From the NCBI GenBank assembly GCA_963575645.1, contig OY754469.1:37840753-37904752 (forward strand): DNA of 64,000 nt, written 5' to 3'. Position numbers and translations under genes: made by a program. Each line of letters starts with the position of its first letter. The stretch's first letter is position 1. Positions 21,701 to 28,647 of the stretch are shown one piece after another. The notes beneath the pieces are model-generated. The model searched no databases, was not told the DNA's origin, and saw only the letters and a list, made by a program, of their open reading frames with translations. This DNA comes from Xanthostigma xanthostigma. Taxonomy: Eukaryota > Arthropoda > Insecta > Raphidioptera > Raphidiidae.

Positions 21701-22657
21701 AACAGAAGTTTTCGTTTAATTTTTTGAAATGAAACTTTGATATTTTACGCGTATAGTAAAGCCGCATTTACACTATGCAACATGTTTTATAAACTTTTGT
21801 TTGGTAAACATATTGCCTAAAACTTAAACGTCGAACATTTGTTGTACAACATTTCTGGTTGTCCTATTTATTTCAAACATGTTTAAACAAACTTTTGTCA
21901 GTTCAGTTGACAAGATGGCGTCAAACGACGCAACAAGAGTTTATTAAATATGTTGAATAGTGTAAATGCGGCTAAGAGGTTCAAATACGCGTTTAAACAT
22001 GTTTTATAAACAAAAGTTTATAATACACAGATTTCCTTTGATCTTTACCAACTCGGGCCGGGAAAACTGAAACCTGTTGCAAAACAGGATTTTATGTTGT
22101 AAAACATGTTTGTTGTACAACATTGTACAACTTTTTTAATGCATTCTTTTGTTGCAATATGGGTCGCAACTGTGATGTACAACATAAGTTTATTAAACAT
22201 GTTGCATAGTGTAAATGCGGCTTAACACTTTAATAAGAAAATTGAATTTTTTTTAAGTCTTTTTATTTTGATTCTTTTAATAACTTTTTGACCTAGCGTT
22301 AATAAAATTTATAAAAATAATTTGTTAACAAAATTAGCACAGGATTTTTTATCGTTTCATATTGAATGTGAGTATGTGACTTTTAATAGCTTTGTTGTAT
22401 TTAGTAACCTTCTCGTAACAATATTTTGCATCAAAATCGGTCAGGCGTAAACTAGTGTTTTGAATGCAGGTTACGAAGTTATCTCACAATGCAAGAAAGT
22501 AAACCTACACGCTTATAAGCTCTGTTGTTAAGCGTTTATCGTCTGCAGTATCCATCTATCAAGAATATGTTACGTAAGTATAACTTACCGGTTTTCTTCT
22601 TCGCAGTAAATAATCTTTCCATAGTGTCAGTGTGAACTGACGACCGTGTTTTTTATT
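446..22657 (-). CDS. ABCA: ABCA1-type ABC transporter gene (21 exons seen, both ends missing)
   Basis: Spliced minus-strand gene. Exons in order of transcription: 22657-22589, 21619-21526, 20488-20365, 19425-19280, 17941-17823, 16573-16168, 15409-15272, 13949-13810, 11219-10923, 10700-10444, 7681-7502, 6963-6843, 5571-5381, 4572-4434, 3835-3622 (or 3634), 3394-3190, 2661-2446, 2287-2014, 1936-1710, 1154-961, 711-446. Every junction is GT-AG and phases join without a break, giving about 1,335 residues: TM1 (about 24-46), extracellular domain 1 (about 47-660), TM2-6 (about 660-875), NBD1 (about 900-1120), a regulatory stretch and TM7. From memory of human ABCA1, the blocks RALPSAG, VKYKIRMDIDN, PGPEAN, KVMGL, GHNGAGKTT, LSGGMQ and VVLDEP lie in the family order. 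Family members flip or export lipids at membranes; the substrate here is unknown. The initiator exon and the second half are not in the window. Introns are full of transposons. Confidence 0.94.
961..1154 (-). CDS. ABCA: ABCA exon: NBD1 regulatory tail
   Basis: Acceptor CTTTTTTCAG, donor GTAAGTAT. Encodes FEHFRVICSTLEQVFLNI, the conserved S.TTLEEVFL segment after NBD1, then an acidic linker toward the second half. Confidence 0.92.
1710..1936 (-). CDS. ABCA: ABCA exon: after NBD1, GS..LK..G.GY block
   Basis: Acceptor TCTTTCCAG, donor GTTAGC. Encodes GKVHCTGSSNVLKQTYGFGY and KICVTYPKQ, matching GKLCCVGSSLFLK...GTGYYLTLV. This is the small C-terminal subdomain of NBD1. Confidence 0.93.
2014..2287 (-). 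CDS. ABCA: ABCA exon: NBD1 signature, Walker B, H-loop
   Basis: Acceptor TTCCATCAG. Encodes the signature LSGGMQRRL, Walker B ALVVLDEP with the catalytic Glu, the D-loop SSGVD and the switch His in TTHHLDEA. All catalytic residues are present, so NBD1 should be able to hydrolyse ATP. The donor GTCAGC is off-consensus, but phase and homology (ILHK then GKVHCTGSS) support it. Confidence 0.95.
2446..2661 (-). CDS. ABCA: ABCA exon: NBD1 Q-loop
   Basis: Acceptor TTTGGTTTCAG, donor GTATGTAT. Encodes KMLTGMTRSSNGHILIN and VGLCPQTNVLIGTMSAREHL; the Gln of CPQ is the Q-loop residue that couples nucleotide binding to the membrane domain. Confidence 0.95.
3190..3394 (-). CDS. ABCA: ABCA exon: NBD1 start with Walker A
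   Basis: Acceptor TTTTAACAG, donor GTAAGGAT. Encodes LKAGVYIKDLSKVYKN, KVAVDKVTFEMRKGQ and the Walker A loop GHNGAGKTT, which binds the ATP phosphates. Confidence 0.96.
3622..3835 (-). CDS. ABCA: ABCA exon: TM6 region, two possible donors
   Basis: Acceptor TTTCTTTTTAG. Encodes NLFMSSSFCYGCLYALRYE, then GLGLQWDNVWESP and LLFDGCLYGLIGYIISMFI. GIGVQWDN..ESP and MLFDTFLYG are the ABCA1 counterparts. Two donors in the same phase are possible: after 3634 (AG then GTAATT) or after 3622 (AC then GTGAGT), differing by four residues. Either way the usual VFPG.YG..PWYFP linker to NBD1 is absent. Confidence 0.87.
4302..4402 (+). mobile_element. Helitron 3' tail fragment
   Basis: Shares GGGAAGGTCAATCTAATATT, a purine-rich GAGAGA tract and the end GTCGCTAG with the element ending at 35361. 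Lies in an ABCA intron. Confidence 0.5.
4434..4572 (-). CDS. ABCA: ABCA exon: TM5 region
   Basis: Acceptor CCCCTTTTCAG, donor GTAAGTGC. Encodes CYMISTIFHSANLAAVSTVI and FYFLTYMPYIIII. The pattern ISTLFSRANLAA...YFLSYLPY is conserved through the family. Confidence 0.93.
5381..5571 (-). CDS. ABCA: ABCA exon: TM3-TM4, KVMGLKPW
   Basis: Acceptor TTTTTTTAG, donor GTAAGTAT. Encodes VMKVMGLKPWINFSSWFLTS, then hydrophobic helices and ILPYSNP. KVMGL...SWF.TS and NLLPYSDP are hallmark ABCA sequences. Confidence 0.94.
5729..6024 (+). mobile_element. hAT-like miniature element
   Basis: Terminal inverted repeats CAGTGGCGTAACTATA / TATAGTTACGCCACTG, flanked by 8-bp near-duplications TTTACACT and TTTATACT. 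No coding sequence. Confidence 0.85.
6159..6604. mobile_element. Foldback element, TACAGGGTGTCCCA termini
   Basis: Two arms of about 185 bp are near-perfect reverse complements, starting TACAGGGTGTCCCATCG and ending with its complement. The centre keeps a second nested pair (CACCCTGTATATTGTGAC). Lies in an ABCA intron. Confidence 0.85.
6843..6963 (-). CDS. ABCA: ABCA exon: transmembrane helix 2
   Basis: Acceptor TATATTTCAG, donor GTAAATAT. Encodes a helix with core CFFFGLVMMIAAATRYIV followed by WEKETKNAT, corresponding to the ABCA TM2 and the VYEKEARLKE cytosolic stretch. Confidence 0.88.
7167..7368. repeat. Foldback element with 12-base loop
   Basis: Arms of about 90 bp around the centre near 7265; each contains GGTAAAGCAATAAAAAATC or its complement and ATCACACAAGAATACTCACG or its complement. 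The left flank holds a G10/C9 pair of homopolymer runs near 7055-7090. Confidence 0.8.
7502..7681 (-). CDS. ABCA: ABCA exon: PGP / LRYF..F..LQDM block before TM2
   Basis: Acceptor TTTAAATAG, donor GTAAGTTT. Encodes FWFPGPEANFIEDLRYFRGF and VELQDMIDQAIIQL, then FPYPCF. These match WDPGPRADPFEDMRY, LQDVVEQAII and MPYPCY of ABCA1. It marks the end of the extracellular domain and the approach to TM2. Confidence 0.94.
8263..8837. mobile_element. Foldback element, TAGTCTAAGATCC termini
   Basis: Arms of about 220 bp, beginning TAGTCTAAGATCCGGTATT and ending with the complement of TAGTGCGAGATCCGGTATT. Shares terminal motif and layout with the element at 12123-12675. Confidence 0.8.
8928..9086. mobile_element. 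Tigger/mariner-like miniature element
   Basis: Starts CAGTGGATTTCGGTTATAGC after TA and ends ...AACTG before TA. Internal GTTACGTCGATATAACCG is shared with the copy at 43305-43467. Confidence 0.7.
9233..10348. mobile_element. Long inverted repeat, about 515-bp arms
   Basis: Left arm 9233-9755 and right arm 9833-10348 are reverse complements with only scattered differences; the spacer is under 80 bp. Both arms encode the same meaningless peptide on opposite strands. The arm sequence (AATCGGCGCATGCGC, GACCTTTATCGTGCTC) recurs as single degraded copies near 33690, 34480 and 57690. It lies in the ABCA intron between 7681 and 10444. Confidence 0.88.
10444..10700 (-). CDS. ABCA: ABCA exon: end of extracellular domain 1
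   Basis: Encodes LMKCIDLNRFSPL, NEFIAGIVFDN and VKYKIRMDIDNVPTTARI, close to the ABCA1 blocks MECVNLNKLEP, KFWAGIVF and VKYKIRMDIDNVERTNKI. The 3' end holds several overlapping GT donors (GTAGTAAGTAAGTAATT). Only the one that leaves ...CGTAGTAA in the exon joins in frame to the next exon. The flanking intron on its plus-coordinate left carries the giant inverted repeat. Confidence 0.93.
10923..11219 (-). CDS. ABCA: ABCA exon: extracellular domain 1, helical part
   Basis: Acceptor TTATTTTAG, donor GTACGTAG. Encodes 99 residues beginning ANQTFRSIATFEEVLGYMDE (an NQT sequon), a Lys-rich helical stretch and FDYFQELINS. Phase 0 on both sides. Confidence 0.9.
11313..11967 (+). mobile_element. Dispersed repeat, CAAGTGCGA...TACGGAACCCT ends
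   Basis: 5' motif CCGATCAAGTGCGATTATAG and 3' motif TTTTGGTACGGAACCCTA are the ends of a repeat type widespread in insect genomes. A second copy starts at 56818. Lies in an ABCA intron. Confidence 0.5.
12123..12675. mobile_element. Foldback element, same terminal family as 8263-8837
   Basis: Arms of about 170 bp starting GGTCTAAGATCCCGATTAG and ending with the complement of AGTACAAGATCCCGATTAG; each arm contains TTGGTTGCCATTCAATTTCT. Lies in an ABCA intron. Confidence 0.8.
13181..13395. repeat. Short inverted-repeat element
   Basis: Ends GCACTGCCCCCTATAAAA and TTTTATAGGGGGTAGTGC are imperfect reverse complements about 215 bases apart; nothing coding inside. Confidence 0.6.
13810..13949 (-). 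CDS. ABCA: ABCA exon: extracellular domain 1, GKLLYSPNT motif
   Basis: Acceptor TTTGTTTGCAG, donor GTAAGATT. Encodes TFCQNVYKN, VIWTYIKPFLKGKLLYSP and SVQDIIYH. The segment KPFLKGKLLYSPNT matches the KPLLVGKILYTPDT segment of ABCA1 as I remember it, which places this in the ABCA1/4/7 branch. Confidence 0.92.
14237..15033. mobile_element. GTTACGGT-ended transposon remnant with 6-bp target duplication
   Basis: Inverted termini of about 100 bp begin GTTACGGTCTATACCCG and are flanked by ATATAT on both sides. The interior keeps a short coding remnant (about 14684-14939) with LSAKQYRRINHFD and VEKLIKKRK, which resembles the N-terminal region of integrase-type transposases of the KRBA2 kind; that assignment is weak. 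The element is broken and not autonomous. Lies in an ABCA intron. Confidence 0.7.
15272..15409 (-). CDS. ABCA: ABCA exon: extracellular domain 1
   Basis: Acceptor ATTTTTAG, donor GTAAGACA. Encodes VSNFIMRSSKLLCGKS and continues to DEDELAGLP. The single Cys likely pairs within the extracellular domain. Phase 1 in, phase 1 out. Confidence 0.87.
16168..16573 (-). CDS. ABCA: ABCA exon: extracellular domain 1 (longest exon)
   Basis: Acceptor TAATTTTAG, donor GTAAGTTTG. Encodes about 135 residues beginning IFNDTDPFDLNGYFCR, with two cysteines (YFCR, GTCSED) and one NGT N-glycosylation sequon. It ends in a Ser/Gly-rich stretch (SGSDSSQGG). Corresponds to the central, poorly conserved part of the ABCA1-type extracellular domain. 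Confidence 0.9.
16977..17313 (+). mobile_element. Helitron, short copy without tRNA
   Basis: 5' end TCTATACTAACATATAAAGC after A; 3' hairpin region CCGGGTGAAACCAGGCGGG then CTAG followed by T. Compared with copies at 45764, 61777 and 29423 it lacks the internal tRNA-Lys-like block. Lies in an ABCA intron. Confidence 0.85.
17823..17941 (-). CDS. ABCA: ABCA exon: extracellular domain 1
   Basis: Encodes LDLSTMIKNWEGLRKYLKEN and onward to ELNLNQ, then donor GTAACT. The open frame runs further upstream, but the acceptor AAAATTTTAG after 17941 is the one that fits the phase of the preceding exon. Similar in style to the LRKYL/LQDFL region of ABCA1. Confidence 0.82.
18137..19029. mobile_element. 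Inverted-repeat element enclosing a minisatellite
   Basis: Termini GTAAATATACACTTTCGCGG and its complement; arms run for about 60 bases (CCTGGTTTTTTGGCTCTAG). The interior is mainly the tandem repeat listed separately. Lies in an ABCA intron. Confidence 0.8.
18257..18726 (+). repeat. 37-bp minisatellite with higher-order pattern
   Basis: Nine occurrences of CAATTCGCATACCC. The basic unit is CAATTCGCATACCCCTTTAT followed by CGTTCACCCCGGAATTA. Every one to four units a longer unit with CACATTTGCCCCTTCCCG intervenes. This periodicity creates spurious ORFs. Confidence 0.9.
19037..19160. repeat. Hairpin repeat
   Basis: Arms of about 55 bases: TATAGCAATAGTTTGCCATC...GTTACAGTTACAAT and its near complement, separated by about 13 bases. 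Directly abuts the preceding foldback element. Confidence 0.8.
19280..19425 (-). CDS. ABCA: ABCA exon: extracellular domain 1
   Basis: Acceptor CTTTTTCAG, donor GTAAGTAAT. Encodes 48 residues including LKLEPVLTNSSFISFLK. Enters in phase 2 and leaves in phase 1, joining both neighbours. It is too short to stand out as an ORF; it was found by splice-site and phase matching. It lies immediately 3' (in plus coordinates) of two foldback repeats. Confidence 0.85.
19591..20193. mobile_element. hAT-like non-autonomous element
   Basis: Termini CAGTGGCGGATTTG / CAAATCCGCCACTG, flanked by a perfect 8-bp duplication TCTGTCAC (19583-19590 and 20194-20201). Inner termini carry GCCCTAGGCCC. No transposase frame. 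Lies in an ABCA intron. Confidence 0.93.
20365..20488 (-). CDS. ABCA: ABCA exon: start of extracellular domain 1
   Basis: Encodes CEFKSRALPSAGVLPFVQTF and then ICGLSNDC, the conserved opening of the ABCA extracellular domain with its Cys residues. The donor reads GTTCGT, weaker than consensus, but the reading frame supports it. Confidence 0.92.
20975..21300. repeat. Degenerate tandem repeat of about 90-110 bp
   Basis: Three diverged units share GATCAGGGCCTTATAGG and TTTGCCTTGTTAGGRTGGAA; later units decay (GGACAAAGTTTCGTAGGGC). Confidence 0.65.
21526..21619 (-). CDS. ABCA: ABCA exon: transmembrane helix 1
   Basis: Acceptor TTTTTTTCAG, donor GTAAGTTG. It encodes a hydrophobic stretch with core AVLLWAIGTFVIMYIV, then the lumenal/extracellular start VQVQPVNVPS. 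It ends with one base, which joins the next exon to make a Cys codon. Confidence 0.9.
21758..22224. mobile_element. Miniature inverted-repeat element, AAGCCGCATTTACACT ends
   Basis: Ends AAGCCGCATTTACACTATGC and its complement at 22195-22224. Another AGTGTAAATGCGGCT lies inside at about 21958, suggesting a dimer or nested copy. Rich in ACATGTTT/TTGTACAAC motifs. Lies in an ABCA intron. Confidence 0.8.
22589..22657 (-). CDS. ABCA: ABCA exon 1 of those seen: cytosolic N terminus
   Basis: Acceptor TTTTTCAG precedes the exon and donor GTAAGT follows it. It encodes 23 residues ending TLWKDYLLRRRKP, matching the short cytosolic leader LLWKN...RRR of ABCA proteins. It begins in phase 0 with Asn and contains no ATG in frame, so a short initiator exon must lie upstream at higher coordinates. 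I searched for one and could not pick a convincing candidate. Confidence 0.85.
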
Positions 22658-22659
22658 CT

Positions 22660-23806
22660 GAAAAATAAAAAATAAAAATTAGAAAACGTTTTTTTTTTTA
22701 TTTTAAATTCGATGGGTTTGTTAGAATTAGTTTTGTCGAGAGTAGGGTCGGTTCAAGGGCGTATAGGGGGTTAAGTTTGGGAACCACTGGTATAGGCTCT
22801 CGCCAGATGTACTTAAATTGTATTTTTATATATTTAAATTTACCTAAACATAATGAAATCGGAAAGCCTGATTTTCGGGCGAGAGTAGAGTAACTTCGCG
22901 CATGCGAAAGTTAATAAACAAATAGGTACTGTAGTTTGATTTTTTTTTAAATAAATATGTTTTTCGGTAATAAATATCGGTTATCGTTTGGTGATCTGGC
23001 AAGAACTAGGGGGGCCCTATCGATCGCGGGGCCCTGGGCACGTGCACAGAATGCCTAGTGGGAAAGAGGGACCTGAATCAACCTGTTAAAAATGAGTTAA
23101 TTGTCGAAACCGATGTGAATTTTATTTCAGCGGAGTGGCCCCATGTAAGAATTCTTGCTATTGTATTCAATAACTTAAAAATATGATATTAGTACCAAAT
23201 GACCATAACAAATTACGACCTTAGAAAAAAAAGAAGAAACACATCATTTAATCAAATAATTTTACCTAGAATTTTACCTTTACCTACTGTAATAAACAGT
23301 CAACATATTAATGTTAAATAAGTAATAATTAAATAATAAATTTGAACTAATTTCCAACTTTAACTACGCGATTTTATAAATATATATCTGCGAAATTATA
23401 CAATGTTTCAGGCCTTCTAAACTTTGACCTCGATCACCTGGTCACCTAGATTTTGTTTTAATGGTTTTATTAATTTAAATGATGGCATAATATATATACC
23501 TAGTTATGTCTGTGATAATAAAAATAAATTATTTTTTATCGTCCGGTTTTAAATTACCGGTTAGAAATTAGATTTATATAAAAAATTGAAAAACATGGCT
23601 TCGTCTGGACACGAAGACGAATTTTATGAACACCTACATCAATGAATTTCAAAAAGTGGTCAAGTGCGAGGTCGCCTTGCGCACAGGAGAGTCTGCATAT
23701 CATATTTTTTCAGCGTTACTTCTTCAAAATCCCTTTTTGAAACGAATACAAACATTACCAACAGCGAGACAAGAGTATACCTATATCAAATGATAAAATA
23801 CCTCGC
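22660..23806. other. No gene seen; repeat debris
   Basis: Upstream of the first ABCA exon seen. GC-rich scraps such as GGGGCCCTATCGATCG near 23012 look like decayed transposon ends, and 23150-23600 is plain AT-rich sequence. I looked for an ABCA initiator exon on the minus strand and found no convincing one. Confidence 0.5.
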
Positions 23807-24317
23807 ACAAACCTTATGGGATTTGGTTTTCGGTTAAATTGATCGAAAATTGTTTTGTTTTATAGTTTAAAGGTCACTAAGACAAAGTGTCCATATAGGC
23901 GCATAGCCAAAAAATCAATAGATTCTTCGCTACAGATATGTTTAGCGAGATTTTAGATATAGGGATATCCATTGAATTCACAAACATGTTCCATGTTCAA
24001 CTTTTGTGCTTTTTTTTAGAAATAGAAAAATAGTCGACTACTAGATAATGTTGGAAGGTATCACCCTATATAAAATAATAAGGTCATATTCGGATTCAGC
24101 GCACTCGAAAACATATTTCTAGAGCTTAAGGCTTTTTAAGATTGTGAATTCAATTGATATCGCTATATCTAAAATCTCGCTAAACATATCTGAAGCTAAA
24201 AAATCTATTTGTTTTTAGGTTATGGGCCCATTGATACTTTTTCTTAGTGGCTTTTAAACCATAAAATAAAACCATTTTCGATCAATTTTATCAAGAACCA
24301 AATCCCATAAGGTTTGT
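23807..24317. mobile_element. Foldback element, ACAAACCTTATGGG ends (copy 1)
   Basis: Arms of about 230 bp beginning ACAAACCTTATGGGATTTGG and ending with its complement. Related copies lie at 39857-40331 and 41165-41755. Confidence 0.82.
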
Positions 24318-24335
24318 AAGGTGTCCGTTGTAAAA

Positions 24336-25222
24336 TTAATTACTATATAAATCAATAAAACTTAAGATTTTCGTTATAGTCATTGTCAAATCAGACTTTC
24401 TAACACTGCTTTCTGCAACCCATCTACAATCTACCATTGTATTCTTCATAACAAGCTCTTTTGTACTTAGAAACTTAGAGGACAAAAAATCTTTATAAAG
24501 ACGCATCAGATTTGCGTCATCGCAATTTCTTAAAGATTTGTATGATTGTGTGTTTCTATCATGCATGTAAATTAATGGTATGGAATTATCTTCACGATAT
24601 AAAGACAGACTCCCAATGCCAACAATCCGGTTATTCTGTAGTACCTACTCAGTTCAAGGTCACAGATAATATCTACCATTCTTATATTCGTGTAAACATA
24701 AAATGATAGTTGTTTGTTTTTTTCGCTATAACCGCGTCACGCTGAAAAACGCGGCGATCGCGAATCTATTATATTCTTTTAACCCGACTACCAACGGCGA
24801 AGTCAAAAAACGTTGAGGTAGGACTCCCGTAGAAATAATAGTAGTTTTTGCAAGCCCCCATTAAAATGTATGCTTTTCGTACCTGTATAGCGGTAGTGAA
24901 ATAAGCAAAATTCAATTTGTATCCTTCTACTAGTGCAAGTAAAGGATTCAACGTCGATTTTATTGTAATAAATATCAATACAAAATGTCAATAAATAAAA
25001 GTAATTGTTGCTATCTGTCTGCAGATAAACACAACCAATAAAACCGTTGTGTTTGTAATGTTTAATCGGTAATTTTCTTTTCAAGGTTCTACAATTATTT
25101 CCTACTTCTATATAATATCGTTTATACACATTCGGAATATCAATATTTCCTGACTTGGACGATCGTAAAGATGCACCCAACGAAGTTTTATTTTTTAGCG
25201 GCTCGATCTGGCTTTGCTCGGA
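24336..25222 (-). other. Coding-like minus-strand segments, unassigned
   Basis: Two open segments, about 24336-24566 and 24803-25222, look more protein-like than their surroundings (LMRLYKDFLSSKFLSTKEL; SGNIDIPNVYKRYYIEVG). I do not recognise a family, no splice sites clearly frame them and they do not share a reading frame. They may be remnants of a mobile or viral element, or chance. Confidence 0.25.
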
Positions 25223-25497
25223 ATTGTATACGGATTAATACTATGTCGGTCAAAATAGCCTTCGCAAGTCTCGTCAAGCAAGTAAACCATAATTATTTTG
25301 TTGCGAGTAATTTTTAAATCTGTAATATCTTCTAAAATATTAATTTAAAAGATATGGTGTAAAGATTAATTTTGATCTAAATTAAATGCCTAATGTAACT
25401 AGCATATTTAATTATAAATGATTATTACCACGTTGGTCAAAATAGCTTTGCATATAACTAATTATTTGTGATCAATATTTTGAAAGATAAAATGGTT

Positions 25498-25550
25498 ACA
25501 TTACAGGCTGGCTGCCCATAAGTTTGTTATGGGCAGCCAGCCTGTAATGT
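25498..25550. repeat. Perfect 23-bp hairpin
   Basis: ACATTACAGGCTGGCTGCCC... and its exact complement, separated by a 7-base loop (AGTTTGT). The surrounding 25.2-26.2 kb holds no gene that I can see. Confidence 0.85.
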
Positions 25551-26369
25551 GCTCTTTAATTTTTGATTTTAATTTATTGTGATAATTTTAGTGATTTTTA
25601 TCAAAAAACTAATTCTGAAGATTGGCTTATATGTCCGCAAGCGCTCTAATATATAAATAAATGAATTTTAAAATTTTTGGAAAGGATTTTTTCTTATTTA
25701 AATCTTACTAAAATCCGATTCGATAATCTGCAAAAGGAAGGGTTCCATTAGAAAAAAGGCGATTATGTCATTCCAGAAAGGGGTAAAAAGATTAATACTA
25801 TCAAAATAGATATTATATGTACCTACTTGTTAAAAAAAATAAGACTAGGCTTATGGCCGAATACTACACCTGGAATATTTTAAATGGATTGTTGCACAGT
25901 CAAGAAAAGAATTTTAGTTTTTTCTATGAATTGATTTACTTATTAATTAAAGTGATTTAATACATAACCTTACAAATATACATAATTCAAGTGCTTATTC
26001 AAAAGTATAGAAAGCCTCCTCTTGTCAACTCAGTGAATAGAAACTGTTTCTTTTTCTTCTTGAATAGTGTATTGTATTAATGACTAACGTATGTTAAGTT
26101 TGCTAATCGATTTCTCAAATACTTCAACACAAAAAAAGAAAGTGAGTTACAATAAGCAAAAGGTGCGATAAAGGAACCTAATGATTTTTTAAATAAAATA
26201 TCCAACCTCTACTGTGTAGTGACGTGTCCACATGCCTCTTTATTGGGAGCTGGCTCCGTGCGCTCCGCTCACTAAAAAGATTCGCTCAGATCAAGTCGTT
26301 CAAAGTAGCGACACTAGACAGTACACACTACACAAGAGTGCAGACTGCAGAGGTGTGAACTGTCATCAT

Positions 26370-27079
26370 TAGAGAATACAATCCCGAATCTCGGGATCCC
26401 GGCCGTTTTCTGGCCCCGAAAATCCCGGGATCGTACTTGGCTAATCTCGGGATTTTCGGGATTGGCACAAACACATCTAGTTTGCATTCCGTAATCCGTT
26501 GCGCCTTGACAATTACCTTGCCTAGATTATATTAATATTATTTATTACATAACGACAAAAAACAATCCTTAAATACGCGGTACGATATGTAAGAATATGA
26601 AATCTCCATATCCTGAAGTTCAAGTACAAAATGAATCGGGGTTGGCAAACAATATTAAACGTTAAATAAGCCTGTTCGACAATGGAGGAGCTCGTGGATA
26701 TCATTTAGAAACAGCATATAAGTATCTATTGTCTATTCCTCCAACCAGCGTCGAACCTGAGCGAGCGTTTTCAGCTGCTGCTTATGTTGGCAATAAACTA
26801 CGAAGCAGGCTTGGAAGTCAAACATTGGATGCTTTGATATTTCTGCGATTGTATTTTCGAAATTCTAAATAGTTTTTTTGTGTTATCATTTTGATTTCTT
26901 GCAAAAGTTTTTTTTTTGTTTTGTCTATTTTCTTTTCTTACTATATTGTGATTTGTGTTGTGCAACGATATTAAAAACATTTATTAAGAAATTACCCAAG
27001 TTTTTTTCATTTGAGCCCAATTAGAAACCACATAGTCTAATCCCGGGATAGTCCCGGGATTGAAAAATATGCTCGGAAT
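26370..27079 (+). mobile_element. Nested hAT element with CCCGGGAT-rich ends
   Basis: Ends rich in ATCCCGGGAT (CAATCCCGAATCTCGGG at left, AGTCCCGGGATTG at right). A 9-bp direct repeat TGTCATCAT flanks it at 26361-26369 and 27080-27088, compatible with a hAT-size duplication. It contains the hAT C-terminal coding remnant at 26720-26872. Confidence 0.65.
26720..26872 (+). pseudogene. hAT transposase C-terminal fragment
   Basis: Frame reads LLSIPPTSVEPERAFSAA, then NKLRSRLGSQTLDALIFLR to a stop at 26870-26872. This is the hAT dimerisation motif (P.TS..ERAFS......R..L....L..L.FL). Only the C-terminal 50 residues remain; the catalytic part is gone. Confidence 0.88.
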
Positions 27080-27969
27080 TGTCATCATGCATACTCAGGA
27101 GTCACGTAGCATTGCACATCACAATATACACGCTCAGCTCTGAGCTCATTTTAATATGATTCTGATCTTATATTATTCGCATTTCGGATAAACTATAAAG
27201 TATAATAAAAGCTTAACAATAATAATGTTTATTGTTACAGTATTATATCTTTGTCAATGACGTCAATGTGAACGGTTTAAGCTTAATACTATTACACTTA
27301 CAGTGTGTCATTCAACATTAAATGACTCAGCAAAGATAACTCCGTACGTGCAAAATTCACTAGTGCCTCTGTGGCCTGTGCTGTGTGCGCTCTGTAAATG
27401 TGCGAATGCAACAGTACAGAACAGCTCAGCACATAGCAATGGCGCTCGGAGTGAGTCATTTACAAAAAAGAAGAGCGACTCGCTCCGTTCCGAGAAAGGA
27501 GTCGTTCATTATGAACGGCTCTCTCAGGAGCGACACATCACTACTACTGTAGTAGCGAAGTATTAAATTTAGCCCAAAATTTCATATGTAGTTCAGAGAT
27601 GTATATCGATGCTAGGACCAAATAACCCTATCTGTTGGTAACCTTAAAAATAGATAGGCCATTCTTACGTTCTAATCTTAAATTATGGTCTGAGAAAAAT
27701 TGGTAGAAAATTTTATTTATTTGAAGAATTCTTACGTTCTGTATAGTCATCGTTTCGTTTTATATTTGTAATACTATACTGCAATTAATTACTACTGTTT
27801 AATCATTTTCAGTGCAGCAAGTTCGTATTGCTTTCAAAATAAACAATAAAATGCTTGCGTGCATCATTTCAATTTTGCTTACATTATCACAACAATTGTA
27901 ATTGTAATTATAGTAACTGAGGAACTATCAATTGCATTTAATAAAATCCTACCAAAATATATCAATAGT

Positions 27970-28127
27970 TATACATGTTTCAAGGAGCCAGCAAACAGGC
28001 ACGAAACCGTCACCGCCATGCGAAGGTAGCTAAAACGTGTTCCAAAACTGATACAGTCTCGTTTTAGCTACTGCGCATGCGGGTGACGGTTCCGTGTCCG
28101 TTTGCTGGCTGCTTGGAACATACCTAT
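27970..28127. mobile_element. Foldback miniature element, GCCAGCAAAC family (copy 1)
   Basis: Arms of about 65 bases with AGCCAGCAAACAGGCACG, GTCACCGCCATGCG and TAGCTAAAAC; same family as 39033-39190. Confidence 0.82.
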
Positions 28128-28257
28128 ACTGTAACCAGTTTATTCGGCCAGCAAAAGAATGAATTTCTAATGTCAAGTTTCAATGTAATCCTAAATTCGA
28201 AAAATAATTTGTAAGACTATCATTGAAGTGCATCATCTTACTGCATCTTTGTCAATA

Positions 28258-28633
28258 TAGTAAAACTTCGTTTATCCGAAATAATGTGGGGAGGAGGTAC
28301 CTCGAATAAGCGGAAACTCAGACAACACGGAAGAAATAAAAAAAAGTGTACAAAAGTTTTCGTCTTACGAATTTTCGATCAGGTCTTACGAATTTTCGAT
28401 CTGACGCGAGTTTAACATTTTTTACCCATTACAAAAAAAGTGTACAACACCGCTAAATAAGTTTTATGTACATATGTATTTGAAATGGTATAGCGACTTC
28501 ATCCGTTTTATCTGAGTTTTTCCGTTTTATCAGAGATTACACCTCGATTAATGCGGAGTGCTTGGATAAGTCCGTTGTCTCAGATAACGCTGAAACTCGG
28601 TTGATCGAAGGCTGGATAAACGAGGTTTTACTG
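28258..28633. mobile_element. Tigger/pogo-like miniature element
   Basis: Ends TAGTAAAACTTCGTTTATCC and GGATAAACGAGGTTTTACTG flanked by TA (256-257 and 634-635 of the 28-kb block). Matches the CAGTAAAACCTCG termini typical of Tigger elements; the first base has changed. Confidence 0.8.
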
Positions 28634-28647
28634 TAGTGCGTTTTAGG

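Larger units (their letters stand above)
26217..27546. mobile_element. hAT-like composite, outer element
   Basis: Outer ends TAGTGACGTGTCC near 26217 and GCGACACATCACTA near 27533 are imperfect inverted repeats. Internal short repeats of GAGCGAC / CGCTC type occur at both ends. A second element lies inside (26370-27079). Confidence 0.5.

Noticed and set aside
27287-27330. Candidate ABCA initiator exon with donor GTAAGTG on the minus strand
   Set aside because: The available ATG frames end in the wrong phase to join the exon at 22657-22589.
27303-27566. Plus-strand ORF of 87 residues
   Set aside because: It lies in the outer hAT-like element and matches its GAGCGAC-type subterminal repeats; no family features.
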